Shown: positions 1 to 12,222, counted from the first letter of the stretch. The stretch: 64,000 nt of DNA from Hippopus hippopus (GCA_946811185.2 OX328103.1:32296266-32360265); one strand, 5' to 3'. Numbers and translations: made by a program. Notes: generated by a model not told the origin, from the sequence alone.

Positions 1-94
1 CTGAAATTCATTTCCTTTTTCTTCAGAAACCAATGAATTAATTCTTAAATACAAAACAAAAATGTAGTCTTGCCTAAATTAAAAGAATTTCCAG

Positions 95-275
95 GTGACC
101 ATTTAAATCTGATTCAAATGATGGAAATTGTCTCCGATAGGGTAGAAAACATTGTGGGATAAGGAGAAAATGCTGGTTACCAGCATTTTCTCCTTATCCC
201 ATGATGTTTTCAAAAGGCTTCTTCCAAAGGGTCTTTAAATCATGTGATTGTGTAGCAGAAAGCATTAAAGAGGTC
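95..275 (+). repeat. TPal-1 MITE copy, left end degraded
   Basis: An L-to-R copy of the palindromic family. The central hairpin is intact, with AGGAGAAAATGCTGG, a TTACC loop and the complementary arm. The R half AAGGCTTCTTCC follows and the element runs out at a degraded GTGTAGCAG. The outer L end has lost its CTTTACCA terminus. Confidence 0.8.
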
Positions 276-732
276 TAACAATTGCTGGTGCAATAATCAT
301 TCTGGTTACAGGAAAAAAAAATCACCACTTAGTCTGCAAAAAGAAAACCAGTAACACGAACATGGAAAAGTATTTTGGCTCCATACTCTGATCGCAATAA
401 ATAAACAAACAAGTTCAATTAGTGCACAACTGTTTTCCTGCTGTAACCTTTGACCTAATTTGACCTAATTTGCGTGTTCTTTTCTACCTGATACTTCAAA
501 ACTGGCCGTAGGACAATACAATTTTCAGTTTGTTGACTGTATGAATAGTACCTATTAAGTTACAATGCTATCATGTTGCACAACTTTAAAGTTAACCCAT
601 ATACCACACAAATACCAGTTAAAGTCATATCTTAGCAGAAAACAGCTTTAGGAATAAATTATCACACAAAATTAAAGAGCAATAATTGTTTGTGAAAAAC
701 AGCTCCTTTTCATCCAATCTATCCTTGCAAAT

Positions 733-957
733 TTAACTCTTTACCAAATGACAATTATTTAGATGTGAGCAAATTGAAGGCAGTTGCAAGAAAAAGATCA
801 AATACATCTCAAAAAACATTTTTTTTCCATTATGATACAAAACATTGTGAGAAAAAGAGAAATTGTTGGTTTACATAAGTTTCTCCTTTTTCCAAAATGT
901 TTTCAAAAGCTATCTCTTTCAGGGTTGTTCAACACAGAATTGTTTGGTAAATGATGA
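733..957 (+). repeat. TPal-1 MITE copy, diverged
   Basis: Starts TTAACTCTTTACCAAATGAC and ends TTTGGTAAATGA. The hairpin is decayed: the arms still read AGAGAAATTGTTGG and AAGTTTCTCC, but the loop is imperfect. This is an older insertion. Confidence 0.75.
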
Positions 958-1511
958 AGAGGAGTCCTAAATTCCTTCAAGTATTTTTTTCTGTGATTGT
1001 TGTTGAAATATTTTGGTCCACTGAAAACCAAATACATGTATACATGAAATTGTGAAGACAGTGACGGTCTCTTCTTTAACTAGAGGGAAAATTCTTAATC
1101 CTACACTCAGTCTTTTCTTGAATCCTAACACCTAGCCTTTTACTCCAATATTTTGAACTTTTTATACATGTTTTTTGTTTAAAGTGAAAATGTAGGGAGC
1201 ATTTTCCCTATTTGCCACAATCTATTTGCCAGACTGTCAATGGCTTCTCTTTAAAGCAATGAGTATTAAAAGCATCTGGAACATTCTGCTGCTTTGTTCA
1301 CATTTTGGATGATTCTGCTGCAGAAAAAACAAATATCATTTATTACAATGAATTAGGAAATGTGTAAGAAAACAACAGGCAAATGAAACTGCAGAAAAAG
1401 ATAGCTTGCTCAAAGAATTTTTTTTTTTTCAACCCGTCAAAATGTTTTCAAGAGTCTTTCACTTTGCAGGAATTTCAAAAAGCTCTGCCTAGCATAATGA
1501 TTCTGAAATTG

Positions 1512-1736
1512 TTAAACCTTACCCTGCTATATATTTAACATCAAAACTTTCAAGCCGACAGTAAAAACTAAAATTTTGCTATTTCAATGGTATTTTTGGG
1601 AGAAAGATATCTCCTAATTGGACAGAGTAGATCCAAGATCAGACTGAACATTCTGTGCACATTATGTGCAGTCTGATCTTGATCTACATTGTCCGTAAAA
1701 GGTCAGTGAGTTGCGCTTAGCAGCCTAAGGGGTTAA
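1512..1736 (+). repeat. TPal-2 MITE copy
   Basis: Second TTAA-ended family. The left end is TTAAACCTTACCCTGCTA and the right end is CAGCCTAAGGGGTTAA, so both termini match TTAACCCTTA-CCTGCTA. Near the centre, GATCAGACTGAACATTCTG pairs with TGTGCAGTCTGATCTTGATC. It shares the TTAA ends and the CCCTT start with TPal-1, but not its internal sequence. Confidence 0.75.
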
Positions 1737-1879
1737 TTGCAGAAACATCTGTACACTTGACAAAGAGTCTCCTACAGCTGAAGAGTTGTTTGAACTTAGA
1801 TTACCTCTAGAATTACATTCTTTGAAAATTTCCTACATAAAATCGGGGTTTTTAGGCTTCATGTGAATTATCTCTTCAC

Positions 1880-2520
1880 CAGATGACAAAATTTGGGCCT
1901 GTGTTTTTAACTTTTTTAGACTAGTCCAAACTGAGGGCAATTCTGCAGACGACAAATTAAGAATTGGTATAAATTACCTTTAGATCTCTGATAGGGTAGA
2001 AAACATTGTGGGAAAAGGAGAAAATGCTGGTTACCAGCATTTTCTCCTTTTCTCACAAAGTTTTCAAAAGTCTTCTTTCCCAGGGTCATGAAAACCAGGG
2101 ACTGTTTGGTAAAGGGTTAATCTAAAGTATTTGTGGTTGACAAATTTTATGTGGCTCAAATCTGGGGATTTGTCCTTGGAAGGGTAGAAATCATTGCAGG
2201 AATGGGAGAAAATGCTGGTTAGCAGCATCTTGTCCTTTTCCCAAATTGTTTTTCAAAGTTTTCCTCCTCAGTGTTGTTAAAACTCTGGACTTTTGGGTAA
2301 AGAATTACGGTTTCATTAATGAATATTATACATGTGAAAACAATGTAACATAGCGAGAAATTGCAAGTAACCATTATTTTCTCCTTTTCCTACAATGTTT
2401 TCTACTCTATCAAGGACAAATTTCTTCATTTTGGCCTCATTTTAATTGTCGTCTGCAAATGTGTTCAATTTGGACCAGTACTGAATTTTGTCGTTTGGTA
2501 AACAGTTAAGATGACAATAT
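1880..2520. repeat. Cluster of three TPal-1 copies
   Basis: Two L-to-R copies stand head to tail, the first ending GGTAAAGGGTTAA near 2120 and the second ending GGTAAAGAATTA near 2308. They are followed by a partial R-to-L copy ending GTCGTTTGGTAAACAGTTAA near 2510. The second copy has a damaged hairpin (AGCAGCATCTTGTCC). Confidence 0.7.
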
Positions 2521-2616
2521 GCGTCTATTTTTTTGTCATGAATACCTGGATTCAGTTTCTTTATCACTAAAAAGGGTTTACTAAAAGTTTCACGACAAAA
2601 AACAAACAAAAAAGGG

Positions 2617-2845
2617 TTAACACTTTCCCAAACAATTCCGGGTTTTTACGACCCTGGGTAAGAGGCCTTTTGAAAACATTGTGGGATAAGGGGAAAATGC
2701 TGGTAATCAGCATTTTCTCCTTTTCCCACAATGTTTTCTATCATATCAAAGACAGAAATCATCATTTTTGGTACATTTAATTTGTCGTCTGCAAACACTT
2801 TAAATTTGGACCAGTCTGAAAATTTGTTGTATGGTAAAGGGTTAA
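2617..2845 (-). repeat. TPal-1 MITE copy, full length (229 bp)
   Basis: Bounded by TTAA on both sides and exactly the canonical length. The R half comes first (CGACCCTGGGTAAGAGGCC) and the L half last (GTCGTCTGCAAA), so it lies in reverse. The hairpin arms match with few differences. Confidence 0.85.
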
Positions 2846-2874
2846 CACTTAACTATACAATGAAATTCTAGACT

Positions 2875-3072
2875 CGTCTAATATGAAAGCATTTGCAGCT
2901 GAAAAATTACATGTAGCTCGCATGATGATTTCTGTCTTTGATAGGGTAGAAAACTATTGTTGGAAAAGAAAAAATGCTGGTCACCAGCAATTTTCTCCTG
3001 TTCCAACAATGTTTTCAAAAGGCTTCTTCCTCAGGGTGGTTAAAATTTGGGATTGTGTGATAAAGGGTTAAA
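2875..3072 (+). repeat. TPal-1 MITE copy, left end trimmed
   Basis: L half with GCATTTGCAGCTGAAAAATT, hairpin AAAATGCTGGTCACCAGCAA, then the R half with AAGGCTTCTTCCTCAGGG, ending ATAAAGGGTTAA. A short open frame across it is only the element read as protein. Confidence 0.8.
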
Positions 3073-3164
3073 TATGCATTCCTCTAAACAACTACCTTCT
3101 TTGTTTCACTGGGTTCATTAGTATGCCTACATGCATCTACCCTATGAATTATTTATAGATCTGT

Positions 3165-3393
3165 TTAACTCTTTACCAAATGACATGATTTTAGACTAGT
3201 ATAAATTGGAAGCATTTGCAGACGACAAAATTAATGCGACTCATAAATTGAAATTTGTTTTGGGAAGGGTAGAAAACATTGTGGGAAATGGAGAAAATGC
3301 TGGTTACCAGCATTTTCTCCTTTTCTCACAATGTTTTCAGAGGGTTTCTTTGTCAGGGTCATGAAAACCTGGTATTGTTTGGTAAAGGGTTAA
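3165..3393 (+). repeat. TPal-1 MITE copy, full length (229 bp)
   Basis: TTAACTCTTTACCAAATGAC to GGTAAAGGGTTAA. L half first. The hairpin is nearly perfect. One of several copies of exactly 229 bp, which suggests that recent copies keep one fixed architecture. Confidence 0.88.
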
Positions 3394-4330
3394 ACTGAAA
3401 AAACATAAGTTTGAAACAAAACTACCAGACGGCTCTTGAAAGCCTAAAAATGTTAAAAATGAAAGACACAGACAATAAACTGAATAGATACGGAAATACT
3501 ATACTTCACTTGCCTTTAAGTTAAGGTTTACCATAATGATAAAATTTTAGTTTTGTGAATGGTATTAAATACCTTTTTCAGCATCATTTCACTGATAATC
3601 TGGTAGCCAGTATACCTATCCATGCTTTCCTAGAGTTTCTTTTACTGGTGCTTTGCACATTTTTTTACCCTTGGCTGCTTTTCCACATAACCTTACCCAC
3701 ACTTTTGCTTTTGATTTGGACAAATCTAAAATTTTGATGTATGGTAAAGAATTTTGAAACAATTGTCATTCAGTGTACCACAGGTGATTTTGAGTCATGC
3801 AATGAGAGTGGCAGCAAAAGTGGAAAGATTGATTTGGATAAATTCCAATGGGTTTGGTTTGAAGCTACAGTATTTGTCAACCATAGTCTAACCCCAATGA
3901 AATTGATTTTTCTACAAGATTAATTTGTGTTTTGTAAATGTCTGCTTACCTGGGTGATTTTGACATGCAAGATAAGAGGAGAAATCTAGGTTACATCAGG
4001 GGCTTTTCAAATCTTGCCTTTGTTCCAGTTACTATCAATGAATCAGAATAAACCTTTTCCATCACTGAGAAATTTTGTAACTCAAAGCATAAAGACCTTC
4101 TTTTCAGATGTGACTACTTTAACAAAGAGACGCTGTTTTAATTTGATGAGTAAATATTCATGTTAGCAACAACAGTTACATGTATGTCTACTTTTATATT
4201 ATTCAAGTTTCTTGCTCAAAATGAAAAACCCAATATTTGCAACGGTCTCACAAAACTCCAAGTCGAGCATCCAGGGTTGTTAGCTATTCCAGTTCATCAA
4301 GGGAAGGATGTGTCTGTTTTGTCCTTATCA
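3394..4330. other. Intergenic, degraded SINE relic
   Basis: At about 3555-3705 the text ACCTATCCATGCTTTCCTAG, followed by a TTTTACTGGTGCTTTGCAC stretch, matches the body of the SINE at 28939-29234, so this is an old reverse copy without its tRNA-like head. I see no gene or clear structure in the rest. Confidence 0.5.
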
Positions 4331-4332
4331 AC

Positions 4333-4647
4333 GCCGAGCCCCGGTAGCTCAGCCGGTAGCGTTCAGGACTTGAGAACAGGGGGGTGCTGGTTTAATCCCC
4401 AGCTTGGCCAATTTCTTTCCAAGGATTGATGATAGTCATTGTGGACAGGATTCATTCCTTTCTCATCGCTGACCATTGTTTCGACAATAGTAATTGTAGG
4501 AAAGCAGCCAGTGGTTTGGAAAGAAAATTGTATGGACTACTGGTAACAGAAACTCCAGGAAAGTATGGCTACATGCACTGACCGCTGCTATATAACTGAA
4601 ATAATGATGAAAATGACGTTAAACACCATAAAATCAATCAATCAATG
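4333..4647 (+). mobile_element. tRNA-derived SINE
   Basis: The head has a polymerase III A box (TAGCTCAGCCGGTAGCG) and, about 40 bases on, a B box (GGTTTAATCCC). The body is shared with the reverse copies elsewhere in the window, and the 3' end is ACACCATAAAATCAATCAAT with an ATCA repeat tail. Tail and body resemble mollusc SINEs of the wider Deu/Meta-SINE group (from memory, not searched). It does not fold as a full tRNA, so it is not a tRNA gene. Confidence 0.8.
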
Positions 4648-4655
4648 TCCTCAGT

Positions 4656-5146
4656 AACCCTTTACCCAACAATCCATAGTTTACTTGACTCTGAGCAAGA
4701 AGGCTTTTGGAAACATCATGGGGTAATGATAGAATGCTGACATAATGTCTCTTGCCTTTTCAAGAACAAATTTGTAGTATGACCCACATTTAATATATTG
4801 TCTGTAAATGCTTTCAGAATGGACCAGTCGGATAATTTGTTGTTTGGTAAAGAGTTAAGCTTCCAAATGAGGTATTAAGGATTTGTCAAGTCTCTGATGT
4901 AAAAGTATGCTCATAATTTAACCCTTTACCACACAATCCCGACTTTTAACGACCCGGAAAAAGAAGCCTTTTGAAAACACTGTGGGAAAAGGAGAAAATG
5001 CTGGTAACCAGCGTTTACTCCTTTTCCCGCAATGTTTTCTACCCTTCCCAAAACAATGTTCAAAATTTGAGTCACTTTCATTTTGTTTTCTGCAAATGCT
5101 TTCAATTTGGACTAGTCTTAAATTTTGTTGTTTGGTAACGAGTTAA
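4656..5146 (-). repeat. Two TPal-1 copies, the second full length
   Basis: The first (4656-4858) has lost most of its hairpin. The second, 4918-5146, is exactly 229 bp, starts TTAACCCTTTACCACACAAT and ends GTTTGGTAACGAGTTAA. Both are R-to-L. The spacer and the 250 bases after them hold diverged copies of a segment containing TTTGTCAAG followed by GATGAAAA, a loose old tandem array. Confidence 0.8.
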
Positions 5147-5423
5147 GCATCGAGGACATGTCAAGTTTCAGATGAAAACTATTTTTGCACTGTCCTTTCT
5201 AAATTCATCAAATGAAAATCAGTCCAGTGTATGTCGTCATTAATCAGCTTTCAAATTAAAGAACCAAGGATTTGTCAAGCTTTGGATGAAAAATATGCTC
5301 AAAAGTTAGGCATCCGACTTTTTCAACTGTAGAATGTAAACCACAATTTTGTGCTGCCCTTACTAAGGTCATGAGGTGAAAACCACAAGACTGTGTTGTG
5401 CAAAAATTACCTAAGCTTTCAAG

Positions 5424-5651
5424 TTAACTCTTTACCAAACGACAAAATTTTAGACTGGTCCAAATTGAAAGCATTTGCAGACAACAAAATTAATGTGACT
5501 CAAAAAATGAAATTGTCTTGGGATGGGTAGAAAACATTGTAGGAAAAGGAGAAAATGCTGGTAACCAGCATTTTCTCCTTTTCCCACAATGTTTCTAAAA
5601 GGCTTCTTTGTCATAGTCATGAAAACCCGGGATTGTTTTTTAAAGAGTTAA
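5424..5651 (+). repeat. TPal-1 MITE copy, near full length
   Basis: TTAACTCTTTACCAAACGAC to TAAAGAGTTAA, one base shorter than the canonical form. The L half reads CATTTGCAGACAACAAAATT and the hairpin has a GTAACC loop. Confidence 0.87.
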
Positions 5652-6850
5652 GCATATAGAATTTGCCAAACCTAGGATGAAGATAACAAGTTTGGTCAAA
5701 CCTAAATCCAAAGCTCAAAAACTAGGCAATCAGAAGGTCAAGTTTCAGATGAAAATCACAAGTTTGTTGCAATACCCAAGACGATAATGAGGCTATTTTT
5801 AATTTGCTCTCACTCGAATGACCATTATCCAATCTTAAAAGGTATTAACACCACCTTATCTAAGTCAAGTTGTCTGACCTGCCAAAATTTCCTTAATCTG
5901 TTAAAAACCTTTTCTTCATAGTGGATTTGTTTCCATTTTACCTTTGCATTTTTTTTTCTGAACCTAATATAAATTAAAAAAAAAACAATGTTACAACGTC
6001 TTAATGCTAAACTAGTGTCTATGTTTTGTCTTTTTCACCTTTTCTGAAATACCACTATCGAAACTTTTCGATAATTATATTGTATATATAAGATTTTGTG
6101 ATCTAAAAGCAGTAGATCTAATATGCACCTTTTCACAAAATGGGAAAAAAAAAAATCTTCTCTTTTATCAATTTCTTTTGTATCTTTCCATTCACTTTTT
6201 TTCCTACCTAAATCAAATGAAAAGAAAAACCAAGTGATGGGATTTCTTTCTAACACTGATTCTGTAAAGAAAACTGATATGATAAATATCAGTCACAGCA
6301 AAAAAATAACTCCCAATGAAGGAGACGGTAAAACTGGTCTTGATCTTTTGATTGACAATAGATCACAGCGGTTAAGTGCCAAAGTTCTGACCTTCCAATT
6401 AGTGTATTGAAACACAGTGAGAGAGGTCATCAACTTGTTCTATTCGGTGTTTTATTGACACTTTCAACTATTCAAGCAACATCATGTGGCCAGTGCACCT
6501 AACTCAAACCATTATCCTGAACACTGAAAAATCACGCATAACGTTCATTGGCAAAACATGAATAATGCTTCATTGGTGATTTATACTATCAACATTCTCA
6601 ATAATAACTAACAATAATATCAAGGCTGTTTGCATTAGAATATCTGACATAGTATGGGACATGAAAGACAGCATGTTTTGCAAAGTCTTACCTTAATCAA
6701 CATTGTGCACAAAAGTAATAAATCTGGGTTCAGCAGTGCAGAGGTTAACAACATCATTGACTCAACTGAGTATGAAAAAACACAGACAGGCTGGATTACA
6801 GACTGATACATTTAACTGCATAAAAGTAGCATTTGACAGAAAATGGTTTC
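5652..6850. other. A+T-rich intergenic sequence, no gene seen
   Basis: At 5650-5790 more diverged copies of the GTCAAGTTTCAGATGAAAA segment continue the loose array seen near 5160 and 5275. The rest is low-complexity A+T sequence. The open frames here (up to 95 residues) have no recognisable domain, low-complexity composition and no splice context that I can support. Confidence 0.4.
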
Positions 6851-6852
6851 AA

Positions 6853-7477
6853 AACAAGAGGGTCACTGGCCTTACAGCACTCACCTGGGTAAAGTCATCA
6901 AGCACTGATAAAGTTGTAGAAATCCTGGTTGTGATGATGTAAAACACTAAAGTCTTGTCTAGTGTTAGTGACTTACTTTTAGGTCCAATGTGACCCAGTT
7001 CAAACTTGTTCAAGATATTATCCAGACAAACATTCTGATAAAATTTTATGAGTATTAAGACTGAATATGTGGCCTCTACAGTGCACACTATGTTTTTTCT
7101 AAGATATGTCACAGTGACTTACTTTTTGACCAAACATGACTCAATTTTGAACTTGTATTAGATATAATCAGTATAAACATTCTCACAAATTTTCATAACT
7201 GTCTGACCCAATATGTAGCCTCTGGAGTGCATGGAAGATTTTTCTAAGATCTGTCCCAGTGACCTACATTTTGACCCAAAATGACCAAAATTGGACCTTG
7301 TCCAAGATATTCTCAAGACAAACATTCTGCCCAAGTTTCAAGAGTATTAGATTGAAAACGTGGCTTCCAGAATGCAAACAAGGTAGTTGTTGACTCCTGG
7401 ACAATGCATGATGGGCGACAGGCATGGCACAATCACAAAAGCTCACCTTATGCATTACATTTTAAGCTCAAGTGAGG
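6853..7477 (+). repeat. AACAAGAGGG-type element with internal tandem modules
   Basis: Begins AACAAGAGGGTCACTGGCC and ends near CTCAAGTGAGGTAAAAA. Inside are about four diverged tandem modules of roughly 130 bases. Each has a GTGACTTAC or GTGACCTAC start, a TTTGACC block, CTTGT-CAAGATAT, and ACAAACATTCT before a GTGGCCTC or similar end. I see no coding capacity. The mobilising family is unknown to me. Confidence 0.55.
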
Positions 7478-7530
7478 TAAAAAAAAAAAGATTTACTCCT
7501 AATTGGGGAAAAAAAAACCCACAAAATACC

Positions 7531-9265
7531 ATAACAAGAGGGCCATGATGGCCCTGTATCGCTCCACTGGCTTTTTAACCCTTTACTACACAAATCAAAG
7601 TGTTAATGACCCTGAAAGAGAAGGCTTTCAAAAACATCGTAAGAATAGGACATGTTGTCATCCAGTATTTACTCCTTTTCCCACAACGTTTCCTAACTAT
7701 CAAGGACAGAAATAGTCATTTAAGCTACATTCAATTTGTCTTTTTGCAATGGCTTTAAACTTGGTACTGTAAAAAAAAAATACAGTTAAAAAAAACTCTC
7801 TCTTAAAACAGAACATTTCCTCTCCAAAAAACTTGAATACCAAACTCCAATAATGTATAACTGCAGTTTGATAATCAAGGGAGGTAAATAGTAACAAACT
7901 TTATCTTGTATAACAGGAGTTATTTCCCTTTATTACTATTCTAAATTACAGTCACCCTATAAGCCCATGTTAAACTTGTGATCTCCAAGGCAGAGCCAAT
8001 TTTGACCCCAGGGCTATAATATGAAGGAATTTGATAGAGGACCATTAGATAAAGCTACATGCCAAATTTGGTAGCCCTGGGCCTTATGGTTTCAGACAAG
8101 AAGATTTTAAAATTCTCCACCATACTTTGAAGCAAGGAAAAAAGATGTAGACTATAAATTATAATGTACTGGAACAGCAATGTTTTGAGTGCATTTATAT
8201 TTGCATGGACAGAACAAGAGTTATTTCCTTTTATCAGTATGTAAACTTAAATCATATAACCAGTTATAATCTTTAATAAAGCCAAGCCCACAGCAGCCAC
8301 GTCCATTGCCAGATCAAATTTTTAGCAAAGAATCTGAAATATGTAACCCACAACATAGGGTTTGAACGAGAAATAATAGATTTAGAATATGATCACTCTC
8401 TCTTATCTGGAGCTGTGCTTTCATTTTGAATTTCTTTTTGTGACTGAGCATATCATTGTATTTTTAAGGGCAGTATCTTTGTTTGTTATGTAGCAGACCT
8501 CTGAATCCTTATTCTGCTAAATAAATTAAATGAAACTTTCATGTAAATAATAAAAACCTAAATATTGCCATTTCATAAAGCTACATGCCAAATGTGGTCT
8601 CCCTAGGCCCCATGGCTAGGTCAAAGAAGAATTTCAAAGTTCTCCCTATATAAGCCCATGTAAAACTTGTTATATAAGCCCATGTAAAACTTGTTACCCC
8701 CGGGCAGGGCCTAATTTGACCCCAGGGCTATAATTTGAACATTCTTGGCAAAGGTCCACTAGATAAAGCTACATGCCAAATTTGGTAGCTCTAGGCCCTA
8801 TGGCTAGGTAGAAGAGGAATTTTAAAGTTCTCCCTAAATAAGCCCATGTATAACTTGTAACCCCCGGGGCGGGGCCAATTTTGACCCCAGGGCTATAAAT
8901 TGAAGAAACTTGGTAGAGGTCCACTAGATAAAGCTACATGCCAAATTTGGTAGCCCTTGGCCTTACGGTTTCAGACAAGAAGATTTTCAAAGATTTTCAA
9001 AATTTTTCAGTTTTGTTGCCATGGCAACCAGAGTTTTTGAAGGAATTAAATTCTTTCAAGAAATTCTGAAGAGGACCATGGCAGGATCATTTCTGTGAAG
9101 TTTCATCAAAATTGGATGGGTAGTTTCAGAGAAGAAGACGTTTTAAAAAAAAGTTAACGCACGGATGGACGGACGGACGCACGGACGGACGGACTGACGG
9201 ACGGACGCACGACGGACAACAGGCCATGACATAAGCCCGCTGGCCTTCGGCCAGTGGAGCTAAAA
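7531..9265 (+). repeat. AACAAGAGGGCC-type element, long copy
   Basis: Starts ACAAGAGGGCCATGATGGCC and ends GGCCAGTGGAGCTAAAAA. It contains an R-to-L TPal-1 copy near its left end (about 7575-7760). It also has repeated modules with AAGCCCATGTAAAACTTGT, TTTGACCCCAGGGCTATAA and AAGCTACATGCCAAATTTGG at about 7960-8110, 8575-8640, 8690-8790 and 8840-8960, and a GGAC-rich simple repeat at 9165-9215. The segment 8335-8440 also occurs at 40805-40890. No intact protein is visible. Confidence 0.6.
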
Positions 9266-9930
9266 ATTATTTGCTACCACTGGACTTTGAACCTGGGACT
9301 ATCAAAACCATAAGATAGCAATTACCAAGCTATCAACGCAACTGACTAACAAGCATGTTTAAAATGTACTATATTTTTATCCACTGATATGCAGAAAAGG
9401 ATACCTCTACATAAACATGTACCGTACTTGGTTTCATGGCAAACAATAAGAAAAGTTCACAGAACGAATATCAAAACATGGGAGATTCCTCATGTTCTCT
9501 AAATGTAATCCTGTCTACCTTAGTTTGAAGCCTCTTTTGCTGGAAAATGATAACTAGATCTATTAGTTTTTGTTAAGATTTTCTAAAAAAATTGCAAAAG
9601 GATATCAGTCTGCATGCAACCAAAGTAAAACAGTCAAATAAGCAAAATCTATCACAAAAAGATTAAAAGCTATTAGCTGCATCTGAACAGTCACTCTCAA
9701 TGACAAACTTTCAATGTAGAAACATTTGCCTTTTGATGTTTTCTTTCCTGTCATAAAGAGACCCTCTGGTGCAAAATATGTAAAAATCAAAGGAAAAAAA
9801 AAAGCATTGAATTGAGAAACTGCTCCTTATGCACATTAACGATCCTTTAAACTTGACAACATCAGGGTTTTTTCATCTGATTTTTCAAATTTTCTGTGGA
9901 ACATCTATAACAATGCACTGGTACTGTAAC
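9266..9930. other. Intergenic, nothing recognised
   Basis: A+T-rich sequence without a recognised repeat end, RNA or gene. A 61-codon reverse frame here has no domain I know. Confidence 0.35.
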
Positions 9931-9934
9931 CCTT

Positions 9935-10125
9935 AAAGTGCCTTTAACAACCATGGTTGCCTTTGCAGACAGTGTAAATCAAGATCAGACTGCACAAAAC
10001 ATGCAGTCTGATCTTTGATCTAGACTGTTAACTAATGGGAGACATTCTGGGCAAGATATTTCAATAATTCAGGTTTTACTTTAAGGCTGAAAATTTTCCT
10101 TGGGTTTTTTCAGCACTCTAAGGGT
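9935..10125 (-). repeat. TPal-2 MITE copy
   Basis: Central arms AAGATCAGACTGCACAAA and GCAGTCTGATCTTTGATCTA form the family hairpin. The sequence around it, including CAGACAGTGTAAATC and AGGGTTTTATCTG, matches the family read backward. The ends are degraded. Confidence 0.65.
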
Positions 10126-10131
10126 TTTATC

Positions 10132-10404
10132 TGATATGAACCATGCTCTGACAAAGGGGGGTTTAATGTATCTCCCAGATGCATGATACCAAGCAAGTCA
10201 ACATATGATCATGGATCCATAAAATCCTTTTTGTCCAACAATCGACTGAATCGTGAGGTAAACTGGTCCTTGGACATACAGAAAATTAACCAATAGCGAA
10301 AAGTTTCGGCCCAGGTCAGCCTGCGCGGACCGCGCAGGCTGACCTGGGTCGATACTTTTCGCAGATGCATTAAGCCCCCTTTTCACAGATCGTGGCTCAT
10401 ATAT
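10132..10404. repeat. CG-rich palindromic MITE, family A
   Basis: The ends are inverted repeats of about 40 bases: GAACCATGCTCTGACAAAGG on the left, and CCCCCTTTTCACAGATCGTG on the right, whose complement also reads GGCTTAATGCATCTG. An inner perfect palindrome is built on GGTCAGCCTGCGC and GCGCAGGCTGACC. The CG content of this core stands out sharply from the flanks. Confidence 0.75.
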
Positions 10405-10414
10405 CTTTATTTCG

Positions 10415-10628
10415 CAAAACTTTTTACCAAACAACAAAACTTTAGAATGTTCCAAATTGAAAGCATTTGCAGATGAAAAATTACATGTGGCTCAAATGAT
10501 TTGACTTGTTTCTAAAACACTAGAAAAAATTGTGGAAAAAGGAGAGAATGCTGATTACCACAATGTTTCCCACAATGTTTTCAAAAGACTTATTTCTCAG
10601 GGATAGGATTGTGTGGTCATGGGTTAAA
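10415..10628 (+). repeat. TPal-1 MITE copy
   Basis: L half with CCAAATTGAAAGCATTTGCA. The hairpin is damaged: the second arm has lost its AGCATTTTCTCC part and reads ACCACAATGTTTCCC. It ends GGTCATGGGTTAA. Confidence 0.7.
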
Positions 10629-10827
10629 TAATAATGAAATGATGGATAAAATTCAAGAATGAATCTTCAGATAATGACCAAAGAATACAGAGAAAATCTC
10701 AAAATTTCAAAACAGATCACAAAGTTATAACCATGCTGCACTAATGGCTGCATTCCTGTTTGGTCAACTAGAAGGGGATTTGAGTTCATTTTCCTTTTCT
10801 TATAAATTATATTTTTGCATCAGTATA

Positions 10828-11308
10828 TAACCTTTTACCAAACAATCCCTGGTTTTAACAATCCTGAAGAGGACAGCCTTTGAAAACATAGTGGGAGAAG
10901 GAGAAAATGCTGGTAACCAGCATTTTCTCCTTTTCTCACAATGCTTTCTACCCTTTCAGAGACAAGACACGCCATTTGAGCCACATTTAGTTTGTCCTCT
11001 GCAAATTCTTTCAATTTGGATAAGTTTAAAATCTTGCCGTTTGGTAAAGGTTTCATCTTCTTTGACAACTCTTCCATGATTGCAAATACCAAACGGCAAA
11101 ATTTTAGACGGGTCCAAATTGAAAGCATTTGCAGACAACAAAATAAATGTGTCACTCAAAAATTGAAATTTGTTCTGGGAAGGGTGGAAAACATTGTGGG
11201 AAACGGAGAAAATGCTGGTTACAAGCATTTTCTCCTTTTCCCACAATGTTTTCAAAAGGCTTCTTTCTGAGAGTTGTGAAAACCAGGGATTGTTTGGTAA
11301 AGAGTTAA
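10828..11308. repeat. Two TPal-1 copies back to back
   Basis: An R-to-L copy (about 10828-11052) is followed after some 30 bases by an L-to-R copy (about 11085-11308). Their L halves face each other, so the pair is a roughly 480-base inverted repeat on top of the hairpins inside each copy. Open frames on both strands here are the elements read through. Confidence 0.75.
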
Positions 11309-11607
11309 AGTAACAATAGCTGCCAAAAGTAAACAAAGTGGATGTTAAAATGCATTTAAATTCAAATCATACCATTTAAAAGAATGGAAATAATTGTGAA
11401 GATGACAATCTGTTTTTGTTTGGTTGGTCCAAGTGTTAGTCCCTGGCAGAGAAATTTATTTCAAAACTAGGTTATGTGCCTTAGCCATATTGAAATAGGA
11501 ATGGACAGGAAGTTGCACTGGCATATTCATAACAGTGTGAAACACACACACAAAAATTCAGAAATTGTTAAAAGTGAAAAACTGTCGCCATGCCATTCAG
11601 AATTTGT

Positions 11608-11837
11608 TTAACCCTTTACCACACAATCCCGAGTTTTTAAGACCCTGAGGAAGAAAGCTTTTCAAAACATTTTGGGAAAAAGGAGAAAATGCTGGTAACC
11701 AGCATTTTCTCCTTTTCCCACAATGTTTTCTACTCTATCAAAGACAAGTTCCATTATCTGAGTCACTGTTAAATTGTCGTCTGCAAATACTTTGAATCTG
11801 GACAAGTCTACATTTTTGTCGTTTGGTAAAGTGTTAA
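11608..11837 (-). repeat. TPal-1 MITE copy, near full length
   Basis: TTAACCCTTTACCACACAAT to GGTAAAGTGTTAA. The hairpin arms are nearly identical, with GGTAACC at the loop. Confidence 0.87.
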
Positions 11838-12060
11838 AGTACAAATTCCGCCATGGAGATAATGATTTGTCATTTAAATGTTCTGTAAGTGAAAAACACA
11901 TTACCATAATGTATAGTTTTGAATTTGTACAATTACTGTTTTTTTCTGTCTCATTTCAAATGCCTTTTTCATACAAAGAACACCTCATTACGCCTTAAAG
12001 CGAATTTGCAGCAGACAACTTGAAAAAAAATTTTACATGAAGGCCAATCAAAATGAATCA

Positions 12061-12222
12061 GGGTCTGTATTCACAAACTGTTCTTAGTTTTATTCCTTTA
12101 GTCTTATTCTAGATTTAGAAAGTGACACAACTTCTGATTGGCTAAACAAAATGGTTTAGCTAATCAGAAGTTGTGTTACGCTCAAATTTAGAAAATTCTC
12201 ATGAACAAGACTGAATACAGGG
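12061..12222. repeat. Palindromic MITE with TCTGATTGGCTAAAC core
   Basis: The outer ends GGGTCTGTATTCAC and GACTGAATACAG are complementary. The core arms are AACTTCTGATTGGCTAAAC and GTTTAGCTAATCAGAAGTT. The same family recurs at 51508-51702 and 52660-52853. Confidence 0.75.

Noticed and set aside
4333..4420. A tRNA gene
   Set aside because: It has A- and B-box words but no paired acceptor stem, and it continues into a SINE body and tail.
6123..6410. 95-codon forward frame in A+T-rich sequence
   Set aside because: Low complexity, Lys/Ser/Phe-rich, no domain and no splice context.
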